From Angiostrongylus vasorum (taxonomy: Eukaryota; Nematoda; Chromadorea; Rhabditida; Metastrongylidae), in assembly GCA_018806985.1 (NCBI GenBank), contig JADANN010000316.1:372001-436000 (forward strand): DNA of 64,000 nt. Direction: 5' to 3'. The notes under the pieces were generated by a model. It saw only the letters and a list, made by a program, of their open reading frames with translations. It did no database searches and was not told the origin of the DNA. The stretch's first letter is position 1, and each line of letters starts with the position of its first letter. This document shows positions 55,701-58,967 of the stretch, piece after piece. Both the position numbers and the translations under genes were made by a program.

Positions 55701-56046
55701 AAAAAAATTAAAACTGACGAAAAGATCAACCAAGCATGAAAAAAATCCGACCTTTCAAGTCGGGTCGCTTTAGTTCAGCTCTGTAGTTACCCCCGTGAAT
55801 TCGTGACGATTCATCGCCGGAAGTCGGACTTTTCGACGTGTCGTCCAACATTTGATCGTACTTTATTTCCACATAATCTTTTCTCACATATTCTGCGCCT
55901 TCATTAATTTCAACACTCTTCGCGTGTTCTCTGTCGTCTGTACACTGATCGACGCTATTCATGTTGTCGACGATATGCGTGTGTTGTGTGAACATTGGTT
56001 GTACCAACGGCTGCGGACCTAGCAGCAGCTCCATGATTACCATACA
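25681..56046 (-). CDS. C2H2 zinc-finger protein with C-terminal coiled coil, seven exons, 377 aa
   Basis: Likely sequence-specific nucleic-acid-binding protein (inferred from the fingers). Seven minus-strand exons (56046-55752, 55521-55402, 34510-34395, 34120-33985, 28461-28288, 26243-26047, 25779-25681) join in matching phase into 1134 coding nt without a stop. An acidic N-terminus (residues 1-95) precedes finger 1 (C102, C105, H118, H123), finger 2 (C129, C132, H145, H150) and a third incomplete finger (C158, C161, H174, no second His at the usual spacing). A linker with VPVIGKG (186-192) follows, then a Pro-rich SAPPPPL segment, and a basic region KPFERKRR (305-312) leading into a coiled coil with Leu at 323, 330 and 337. 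Finger 2 is assembled across the 20.9-kb intron: exon 2 gives C..C and exon 3 gives H....H. This makes the join believable even though it is long. I cannot name the gene. Confidence 0.85.
26047..26243 (-). CDS. zinc-finger gene exon 6 (basic region and coiled coil)
   Basis: Codes for SRRKPFERKRRISSAEAALR then ALEAETRTLREQTEVLHRRL. The heptad Leu spacing suggests a dimerising helix. The acceptor is TCTAATTAG/TG and the donor TGTCAG/GTATAC, phase 0 out. Confidence 0.88.
26640..26900 (-). repeat. PLE tail with hammerhead-like motif and TTG-rich tracts
   Basis: Minus-strand tail (26740-26782: GCTGACGTTTTCGGTAATTT, then CGTCTTCCTCAGAGCC), flanked by TTG-rich DNA on one side and AACAACAAGGACAACTTATA on the other. 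It resembles the outer part of the PLE pair at 1.39-1.53 kb. It lies in intron 5 of the zinc-finger gene. Confidence 0.7.
26901..27692. other. zinc-finger gene intron 5, nothing recognised
   Basis: AT-rich, no exon or repeat recognised. Confidence 0.4.
27693..27897 (+). repeat. TIR element family B, 5'-truncated copy
   Basis: Starts at GACAGGCGAAACGAAGGACC, carries the tRNA-like core (GCGCGTTCGTTCCCCACCG), and ends GGGCAGTAAATAATAAGTTA, which matches the right terminus. Confidence 0.8.
28288..28461 (-). CDS. zinc-finger gene exon 5
   Basis: Codes for ISQTSGLSFFSAPPPPLTST and then RLRDRLVLNSLMTQPG, ending NNLPKPIP. The acceptor is ATGTTTCAG/TA and the donor CCAA/GTGAGT. One base on each side joins in phase (Val with exon 4, Met with exon 6). 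Confidence 0.87.
28690..31455 (-). mobile_element. RTE-clade LINE copy 5, nearly full length, degraded
   Basis: Minus strand. The C-terminal part 28683-29081 has MLGVSRFIQ and [20 protein letters not shown]. The RT part 29370-29864 has [20 protein letters not shown], with the FADD region reading SADA. The endonuclease part 30598-30825 has IGDFNVKIGRRRTS-type codons, and the 5' region runs to about 31450. It has many stops and sits in intron 4 of the zinc-finger gene, in the same orientation as the gene. Confidence 0.88.
31558..32225 (+). mobile_element. RTE-clade LINE copy 6, 3' part only
   Basis: Begins at [20 protein letters not shown], followed by frame-broken [16 protein letters not shown] and LRKQDERSL blocks, and ends in the 3' segment GGACTGCAGGTGATATAGGT. 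It lies head to head with copy 5, about 100 bp away. Confidence 0.88.
32409..32630 (+). repeat. TIR element family B copy
   Basis: GAGACAGGCGGCGAAACAAA, the tRNA-like core (GCACTCGTTCCCACCGC) and the right end GTAGTAGGCAGCATATAAAA. The left terminus is lost. Confidence 0.78.
32640..32700 (-). repeat. hammerhead-like PLE tail motif, diverged
   Basis: GTTGACGTCTCAGCGGCTTT then GTTTTTTCAGAGCC, the complement form of the family tail. Confidence 0.5.
32845..33100. repeat. PLE repeat blocks including a 121-bp near-perfect palindrome
   Basis: The arms 32972-33030 and 33034-33092 are reverse complements with one mismatch in 59 bp and a 3-bp spacer. Each arm contains GCCAGGCACATTCCTCGCCC or its complement. 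A third, diverged block in the right-arm orientation is at 32849-32905. Confidence 0.9.
33180..33480 (+). repeat. PLE long repeat with tail motif
   Basis: GTGTTTGGCCTAGTAAATTG-like lead, the tail motif CTGAAGAAGGCGATACTGCC then GAAACGTCAGC (33302-33340), and the TGCCGAGGTTAATAGAAAGT block at the end. Confidence 0.8.
33481..33612 (+). repeat. PLE long repeat with tail motif, second tandem copy
   Basis: GTGTTTGGCCGATTAGATTG then TGACCTTTCC, with the motif CTGAAAAAAGGCGAAACCAC then CGAAACGTCAGC (33537-33575). Confidence 0.78.
33620..33800 (-). repeat. PLE tail, inverted copy
   Basis: TTCTTGTTGAGCAAACACGA then GCTGACGTTTCGGCGGATTT and CGTCTTCTTCAGAGCCTGG (33673-33711), opposite in orientation to its two neighbours. 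Confidence 0.78.
33985..34120 (-). CDS. zinc-finger gene exon 4
   Basis: Codes for AREEGKSITVPVIGKGLTPD and then a Ser/Asn-rich stretch ending QMQNTG. The acceptor is TTTTTTAG/GCC and the donor GGAG/GTGATT, phase 1 out. Confidence 0.82.
34395..34510 (-). CDS. zinc-finger gene exon 3 (second half of finger 2, finger 3)
   Basis: Codes for NETLRAHMYKQHQISRMF then CRCCNWAFPDKTSLHMHIQ. The acceptor is CGTTCAG/GC and the donor CAG/GTAAGG. Its first two bases complete a Ser codon with exon 2. It lies 20.9 kb from exon 2. Confidence 0.85.
35077..35181 (+). CDS. possible terminal exon, function unknown
   Basis: The acceptor-like TTATCCTAG is followed by an open frame KDINHKGNSEKTGNMLSGTA, then RRSVADPSSRSYHR and TGA. 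The composition (Ser, Arg, Lys) is protein-like. No upstream exon was found with certainty; the DNA at 34980-35070 also has open frames. It lies in the 20.9-kb zinc-finger intron on the opposite strand. No family recognised. Confidence 0.3.
35190..36420. other. zinc-finger gene intron 2, nothing recognised
   Basis: AT-rich. No exon or repeat that I can support. Confidence 0.4.
36425..36715 (+). repeat. tRNA-derived SINE family C, full-length copy
   Basis: GCGAGATTGGCGCAGTGGTT (A box) and TGTGATTGATCCTCGCG (degenerate B box), body ACATGTCTGGGAGGATAGCT, and tail GAGAGCTTTAACCTTTTATC. Confidence 0.87.
36852..37130 (-). repeat. tRNA-derived SINE family C, full-length inverted copy
   Basis: Starts AGGATAAAAGGATAAAGCTT (tail complement) and ends GGATCGATTCCACG (B box) then ATCGCAGTGACTCC. 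It forms an inverted pair with the copy at 36425. Confidence 0.87.
37568..37723. other. coding-like island, strand unresolved
   Basis: Plus strand: an acceptor-like CTCAACAG, then 51 open codons including RQGRWALSDRLCRVDLKVPS and WRYEVDYPENT, ending in TAA. Minus strand: an equally open frame with GSRLHIATEAWMEPSSQPDT and TAG. Composition suggests real coding DNA in one of them. No family recognised. Confidence 0.35.
37735..38660. other. zinc-finger gene intron 2, nothing recognised
   Basis: AT-rich. Open frames at 37930-38291 are Lys- and Phe-rich and look like chance frames. Confidence 0.35.
38699..38977. other. coding-like island, three open frames
   Basis: Plus frame one: MTIGNVPLHVHIRPPSSSSK to a stop at 38977 (92 codons from an ATG). 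Plus frame two: RQCTLTCPYQTTILLLEGQS. The minus frame is also open. All avoid stops over about 170 nt at higher GC than the surroundings. It may be an exon or a decayed repeat. Not recognised. Confidence 0.3.
38990..40205. other. zinc-finger gene intron 2, nothing recognised
   Basis: AT-rich with A- and T-runs. Open frames of about 97 codons on the minus strand (39604-40205) are hydrophobic low-complexity and not supported. Confidence 0.35.
40219..40561 (-). CDS. CENP-B / pogo-type helix-turn-helix protein, first coding exon
   Basis: The ATG at 40561 opens MENNSADVIDVV, and residues about 26-77 contain LTLHEKVQLIRLAEENTGMS and AAIAERYTIAKSNVCRILQR, a CENP-B N-terminal (psq/Tigger-type) DNA-binding fold. 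A basic SRKRKLKG stretch follows. The donor is TACG/GTGAGTAA at 40219 (strong), phase 1 out, so the gene is spliced and the rest was not found. The frame is also open upstream to 40729. It may be a host gene or a domesticated pogo-like transposase. It sits inside the 20.9-kb zinc-finger intron on the same strand. Confidence 0.7.
40924..41007 (+). CDS. possible internal exon, function unknown
   Basis: Phase-0 stretch ANIINTDDENTEVGVCGHVK then ALDRLHQQ, followed by a strong donor CAG/GTGAGA. The acceptor CGGCACAG has a poor pyrimidine tract. It lies on the opposite strand, about 360 bp from the start of the CENP-B-type gene, in a GC-richer block that could be a shared promoter. An alternative frame opens with an ATG at 40862. 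Confidence 0.3.
41170..41535 (-). repeat. tRNA-derived SINE family C fragments (two tails)
   Basis: Two tail segments, 41170-41290 (GTCGATCAAATCATTGAGGG) and 41453-41535 (AAAGCTCTCGGAGTTGACCA then CCCTGAGGGATGCC), in the same orientation. The tRNA-like heads are missing. Confidence 0.65.
41950..42080 (-). repeat. SINE family D fragment, tail part
   Basis: TTCACATGACCCGCTTTCCC then CATTCAATTCGTTTCCTCGC matches the complement of the family D tail at 23.8 kb. It is interrupted by the family C copy next to it and continues at 42400. Confidence 0.65.
42091..42355 (-). repeat. tRNA-derived SINE family C copy
   Basis: ATAAAGCTTTCGGCATTGAT at the start, CAGTGCTGCTGTCCTTCCAG inside, then AAGCGTTACACGCG (A-box complement). 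It appears to split a family D copy (41950-42080 and 42400-42620). Confidence 0.8.
42400..42625 (-). repeat. SINE family D fragment, head part
   Basis: GTGTCGATTCTCCCTGCAGT, AATAGCCGTGCATTGGCGTT and a tRNA-like end GAGTATCACTATCACTGCGC. Confidence 0.65.
42630..43240. other. zinc-finger gene intron 2, nothing recognised
   Basis: AT-rich; no supported feature. Confidence 0.4.
43265..43480. other. coding-like island, strand unresolved
   Basis: Plus frames include NFVYVNRRRRIIGPKLELES then THGPHQLIQ (possible donor CAA/GTAGGA), and a second open frame ending in TIVG before GTGAGT. The minus frame LNQLMRTVCGFELELRTDDS is also open for about 80 codons. It is GC-richer than its surroundings. No family recognised. 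Confidence 0.3.
43490..44395. other. zinc-finger gene intron 2, nothing recognised
   Basis: AT-rich with poly-T and poly-A runs; no supported feature. Confidence 0.4.
44403..44716 (-). repeat. dispersed repeat family E, copy 1
   Basis: Shares with 52179-52540, in inverted orientation, the blocks GGTTTACCGCCTCATCCTGG, GGTGTTCCTGGGTGTCGGAC, GCGATGTACAGCGGGGGGAC and CTAGTTGTGCAGACC (complement). It has no protein frame that I recognise. It could be the 5' region of another LINE family. Confidence 0.7.
44825..45150 (-). repeat. tRNA-derived SINE family D, full-length inverted copy
   Basis: CATGATCCGTCATAACATCT (tail complement) through GTCGATTCTCTTTGTAGTCT to a tRNA-like end CTAGCCACTGCGCTACCC. 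Confidence 0.78.
45160..46385. other. zinc-finger gene intron 2, nothing recognised
   Basis: AT-rich; open frames under 75 codons without motifs. Confidence 0.4.
46391..46660 (+). repeat. tRNA-derived SINE family C, full-length copy
   Basis: GGGCGCGTGTAGCGCAGATG (A box), CATAGGTTCGATTCCGCCC (good B box), and tail GAGAGCTTTACGTCTTCATC. Confidence 0.87.
46665..47810. other. gene-free stretch with two open frames of about 100 codons
   Basis: The frames at 46711-47019 and 47022-47318 (plus) start with ATG, but they are Lys/Phe-rich or contain T-runs and have no family match that I know. They could be chance frames. Confidence 0.3.
47815..48090 (-). repeat. tRNA-derived SINE family C copy
   Basis: GATAAAGCGTCCGGTATCGA, AGGTGATTGAATGCATATAA, and TACTACGCCACACGCGCC (A-box complement). 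Confidence 0.78.
48289..48552 (-). other. coding-like island, possible membrane-protein exon
   Basis: Open minus-strand frame of 87 codons with SCYSKPVVFCFTDIFSAFAG and TISWYFFVKHVVVERQ. The hydrophobic stretch with YSKP resembles a transporter helix region, perhaps SLC6-like, but this is weak. There is a possible donor CGGCAG/GTGTCC near 48321. No other exon was found. Confidence 0.3.
48560..49900. other. zinc-finger gene intron 2, nothing recognised
   Basis: AT-rich; a purine-rich tract with no supported frame occurs at 49735-49860. Confidence 0.4.
49900..50006 (+). repeat. GAT/GAG purine-rich imperfect repeat
   Basis: Repeated GATGAG/GATGAT units on the plus strand (for example GATGAGGATGAGGATGAGGA). 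Frames through it only give acidic low-complexity peptides. Confidence 0.85.
50310..50460 (-). repeat. TIR element family B copy with well-kept tRNA-like boxes
   Basis: On the minus strand GTGGTTGACGCGTTAACCCC then GTGTTCGATCCTCACCGC form good A- and B-box matches, with GTCCGGGACTTTGCCAA after them. Confidence 0.7.
50870..51060 (-). repeat. PLE long-repeat fragment, left arm of a fold-back
   Basis: Complement of the segment at 51215-51470: TATAAATTTTATACAGGACG, CCGCTCGAATGGCGAAC and AGCTGGTCGTTGTCCCATCG. Confidence 0.7.
51215..51470 (+). repeat. PLE long-repeat fragment with tail motif, right arm of a fold-back
   Basis: CCTGTATAAAAGAGGACCCC, CATTCGAGCGGTGCTC and CAACGACCAGCTGTGGGCCA, then a tail GGCTCTGAGGATGGGAAGGC and GCCGAAAGGTTAGCC (51388-51424) that the left arm lacks. 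Confidence 0.72.
51664..52005 (-). CDS. small protein or terminal exon with N-terminal hydrophobic segment, unknown function
   Basis: Intact 113-codon minus-strand frame from ATG 52005 to TAA 51664. It begins MAVVASILTLAAFTFSNLAR, a signal peptide or anchor, then has a charged body with WVRVTHRGNRERVHSHLERF, SEKDRKFLMEQPTTLERNEL and RDWTYWFLNESFLIERDIPK, ending in a basic KKMK. Balanced amino-acid use suggests real coding DNA. The frame also extends five codons upstream, so the ATG may be internal to a longer spliced gene (acceptor-like CTTGAG at 52021). It lies in the 20.9-kb zinc-finger intron on the same strand. I do not recognise the family. Confidence 0.55.
   Translation of the reverse strand: MAVVASILTLAAFTFSNLARCTMEMTKPRPPSWVRVTHRGNRERVHSHLERFVSGSADLLSEKDRKFLMEQPTTLERNELRDWTYWFLNESFLIERDIPKEMLVYRRVAKKMK
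52179..52540 (+). repeat. dispersed repeat family E, copy 2
   Basis: Runs from ACTAGTTGTGCGGGACCCAG to CGATGAGGCGGTAAACCGTT, inverted relative to 44403-44716, with additional internal sequence (52270-52420). Confidence 0.7.
52560..52760 (+). repeat. SINE family C-like tail, degraded
   Basis: GTTGTATAGGCCAAGTATGT and ATTCAATCATTCCTTTTTGC, then GAACGTTGAAGCCTTTACCC, resemble the tail half of family C. Confidence 0.4.
52770..54335. other. zinc-finger gene intron 2, nothing recognised
   Basis: AT-rich; open frames up to 67 codons without motifs. Confidence 0.4.
54340..54540. other. GC-rich coding-like block, strand unresolved
   Basis: The minus frame is open with VNRAAVIARFHHDVALVAPS and ADDNMTAATPMRKVKASY. 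A plus frame is open with RRKQRLISAVDVVGDGEDVR. Clearly GC-richer than its flanks. It may be an exon on either strand. Confidence 0.3.
54544..54699 (+). CDS. 51-codon open frame or terminal exon, unknown function
   Basis: ATG then INSRLKYTTSIYDKTFCVTD and FGDVECQWTVGQQPYEGQRA, then QFDNGYGSR and TAA. Codon use looks natural, and two Cys residues suggest an extracellular or secreted peptide, but there is no signal sequence, so it may be a last exon (acceptor-like GATGTAG at 54540). A minus-strand frame with IGLLSDCPLTFYVAEAIRNA overlaps, which lowers confidence. Confidence 0.35.
   Translation: MINSRLKYTTSIYDKTFCVTDRFGDVECQWTVGQQPYEGQRAQFDNGYGSR
54805..55120 (-). repeat. tRNA-derived SINE family D, full-length inverted copy
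   Basis: GATGACCTGTTATCACATCT, CATTCGATTCGTTTTCTTCG, GTCGATCCTGCTTGCATTCT and the tRNA-like end CAATTGCGCTAGCC. It lies close to exon 2 of the zinc-finger gene. Confidence 0.8.
55402..55521 (-). CDS. zinc-finger gene exon 2 (finger 1, first half of finger 2)
   Basis: Codes for FRCSICAKVFCHSSSLSRHR, then MQAH, then YKCTLCRKDIT. The acceptor is TTCATTTTAG/GA and the donor ACTA/GTAAGT (strong), phase 1 out. Confidence 0.88.
55752..56046 (-). CDS. zinc-finger gene exon 1 (start codon)
   Basis: The ATG is at 56043-56041, three bases after a TTTTTCAG acceptor. It codes for an acidic segment of 97 residues ending KRPDLK. The donor is AAAG/GTCGGA (weak), phase 1. An upstream coding exon joined to the same acceptor cannot be excluded. 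Confidence 0.75.
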
Positions 56047-56054
56047 CTGAAAAA
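56047..56054 (-). promoter_or_regulatory. probable spliced-leader acceptor (TTTTTCAG)
   Basis: TTTTTCAG ends 3 nt before the ATG, the textbook layout of a nematode SL1 trans-splice site. It could instead be an ordinary cis acceptor. Confidence 0.5.
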
Positions 56055-56560
56055 TCCTTAAAAGTTTGAAATCAAAGATGATTTTTTGATTCCCGGAATA
56101 TTTTGGAGAGATTATAAGGAATGGTAAAGTAGGACAATAGAAAAAACAAATGAAACTTCTAGATACGAGCAGAAAACAAGATACTACTGCATACGAGAGG
56201 GCTGAGACAGATCGGCGAGATATCCAGTAAACTCGTCTGTGTACGGATTAATAAAAGCAGCAGTGCACTCTTCATCCAACAAGCATATTTTAGTGTGTCA
56301 GAAAACATGAAACAGTTATCTCACGCAGAAATACTTCGTTCTGAAGAAAGAAATTAGAATAGTGGTTTAGAAAGCGAAAACCCTGTTTGAAATTGCTAAG
56401 CACAGACAGAAATCTCGAAGCATTTTTTGATTAGCCCACCACCATAAAGAATTCTGTGGATCGAAGCACATTTTCCATTCAAATAGTATGTGAATGGTAT
56501 GGTAAAAAGCTTTTTTTTCATTCATGGAATCCCCCCCCACCTCCCAAAAAACATTACTAC
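56055..56560. other. upstream region of the zinc-finger gene
   Basis: AT-rich stretch before the probable trans-splice site. No exon recognised. Promoter elements cannot be assigned by eye. Confidence 0.35.
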
Positions 56561-56571
56561 GGCGTTTCCAG

Positions 56572-56657
56572 GCGACCACGACCGGCGGAGCAGTTACGAG
56601 GTCATGGAGATTGAAAGGAGATTGTCTTCCAATTTACAACACCAGAGTTTCTACTGA
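56572..56657 (+). CDS. possible exon of the plus-strand gene
   Basis: After GGCGTTTCCAG there is an open frame DHDRRSSYEVMEIERRLSSN then LQHQSFY and TGA. A weak donor CAGA/GTTTCT at 56646 would join in phase 1 to the exon at 58859 (giving a Ser codon). It could also be a terminal exon of something else. No family recognised. Confidence 0.3.
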
Positions 56658-57009
56658 CAGCGAATTATGGGATTTTGTTAGTCCTAGTTGCACTTCGAAC
56701 CTGTTTTTTTAGCTAGAGTTACAAACATGAAGAAAGAAAACTTCTGCTTTATATCTGAGTTTTACACCGAAAAATCCCAAACACCAAGGGGGGATTTGGT
56801 AGTCATTCGCGAAGTAGAGCATTCTATTAACTTGTTCAAATTTTAAAGTTCTTCTCATATGTTTGAAATGAGATGAGATTTGAAGACTACTTAAAGCACG
56901 AAAGGTCACTTTACTCCTCTTATTCTTTCTGTGAGAAACTGCTTTGCAACAATGGCAGTCGATAGAGACGAATGCAGATTTTGCTGTGCACTAACTGAGC
57001 ACATAGTAG

Positions 57010-57290
57010 CGCGTGTAGCGCAGTGGTTAGAAGTGACTTGCAGTACACATATCGTTCTTGGTTAGAACACGGATCTCAGACCCACTATGAGTTCTATCTC
57101 CCGGCATCGGAAAAACGGTACCGGAATTTTCCGGGTGGACAGTGACACTGATTTGATACATCAACAGGCTGTCGCAAGTTATTGTGTAGACCAAATATAT
57201 ACTCAGTGACCTCTACGGTACATATTGGAGTAGATTTCATGGCACATCCATCATTGTTCAGCACCTAACGTTTTATCATTTTTTCTTGTT
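57010..57290 (+). repeat. tRNA-derived SINE family C, diverged copy
   Basis: GCGCGTGTAGCGCAGTGGTT (A box), a degraded B box, CCGGGTGGACAGTGACACTG and the tail GTTCAGCACCTAACGTTTTA. Confidence 0.75.
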
Positions 57291-57299
57291 GAATGTATC

Positions 57300-58858
57300 A
57301 ATGACAGACTGGAGAATTGGCAGATGATGAAGGTAATGCTCTTCTTCTTTATCTACACCTTTACCGACTATTTAGTGAGTAGATTAGTTAGTCTTTTTAC
57401 ACAGTTTCCTCATTGACGTATGCGAAAAAAAAACTTATCTGAGAATAAAGTATCATTCATAATTTTTGAAACTTTATTTTAACGATATCACACGTAACAC
57501 CAGAATCACTCTTTTCTATGTCACACAATTCTGGGATTCTCAAGCTCCCGACTTGACATCAGGGATTGCTACACCGATACCGGAACGAATTATGGAAAAC
57601 CGCATCTTCTGTCCTCCTTTCTTCTTTTCTTATTCACGTTGGCTACTATTTTTTTGATTCTTTAATAACTTCTACTGAGAAATTTTTTAGGATTTACTTA
57701 ATCTAGTAGAGTGTTTGCCAGCATTTCCTCTATATTAGGTGTCATTGAGACAAAAAGGACTTGCCGAGAGTTCAACATCAACAGCAATCAGAGCAGTAAC
57801 AAAAATGAAAGGATTTCGGATTTTCTCTGTTGACTATCTTCCGACGTTTCATTAGCCTCGACTCTTTAAAAAATAAGAAGACGAGATTTACAGTGTGGTG
57901 AACCAAATCCTATTCATCCTACTCTTGATGCTCCAGTGTTCTACCTCACTTGAGAGCAAATCACGCGTCGGAATTGTTGTGGTTCTAGAAGAATCTTCAG
58001 CTAATCAATCTTATTGTGGCAGACCTCCTTGCCATAGATAGGAGCCAGAATATGGCTCAACTGACGCCATGGAATACGCTTCGACGGGGATTCCTCTGAA
58101 CTCCATCGAACAAGCTTGCCAAATCACAGCAATGAAGCGTAAAGGCATCGTCGTTGGTTAATCCTTTAGCGATGCGCAGTGGATTTGACACCGTTTACAA
58201 TCCCGCGAAAAACAACCGAATCCATGTTTGCCCCTATACAATAAATGGTGTACCACAACTGATTTTTTGCGAAAGTCTACTAAAAGGAAGCAAAAGATTT
58301 GATCTTTAAACCATTGGTCTTTGGAACAACTTCATTTTATAGTAGTCACTTGACGGTTAAGACAGATTTCTTTCTGCAATCTTCATTCCACTTCATTAGT
58401 TTGAAGTGAAGACGTGAGTGGGATTTGAACTACATAAGAAACCATAGTTATTCCATTTCTTTTTCGTTTTTGCTTTCCGATCTATCATTTTCCTCACTCA
58501 GAAGTGAAGAAGGTGCTGTCTATTTAGCTGTCTAATTTTTACTACGTTTTTAGTTTTTTTCCTGACAACTTTGTGTTTCAGGATGTTTTTTAAAGCTTTC
58601 GTTGACAGCAAATGAGGAAACGTCAAACAAATTACGATAGCCCAGAAAACTACTAAAACCCACAAGAAACCCCACTTTTTCTCGTTTTCAAGTCAATTTG
58701 AGTGACTTTTTTTCCGTATTTTTCTTCCGTCTTCGAGAGCGCCCGTGAATTTCTATGTGCTATCGAATCGATGGCTAAAATTTCCATTAGCGCTCAATTA
58801 ATCTAGTCATTTAACGTCGTTATCTGTCTTTCCTTCATTTTATCGTGAGGGTTTACAG
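57300..58858. other. AT-rich stretch, nothing recognised
   Basis: No exon with motif or convincing splice sites. Intron or intergenic. Confidence 0.35.
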
Positions 58859-58967
58859 GCTGTCAGTGTCGAGATTTGGGTCGTCGTGGTCGTCTTGAAC
58901 GCCGGCGAATGGCGGACCTGGTCCGACATGCTGATCAGGTCGAACGACCGAGAACATTCACACAACT
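58859..58967 (+). CDS. plus-strand gene, penultimate constitutive exon
   Basis: The acceptor is GGGTTTACAG/GC and the donor CAACT/GTAAGA, phases 1 in and 2 out. Arg-rich with a central ADLVRHADQVE. A rival minus-strand frame (CECSRSFDLISMSDQVRHSP) with its own acceptor TTTCTTACAG exists. Confidence 0.5.
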
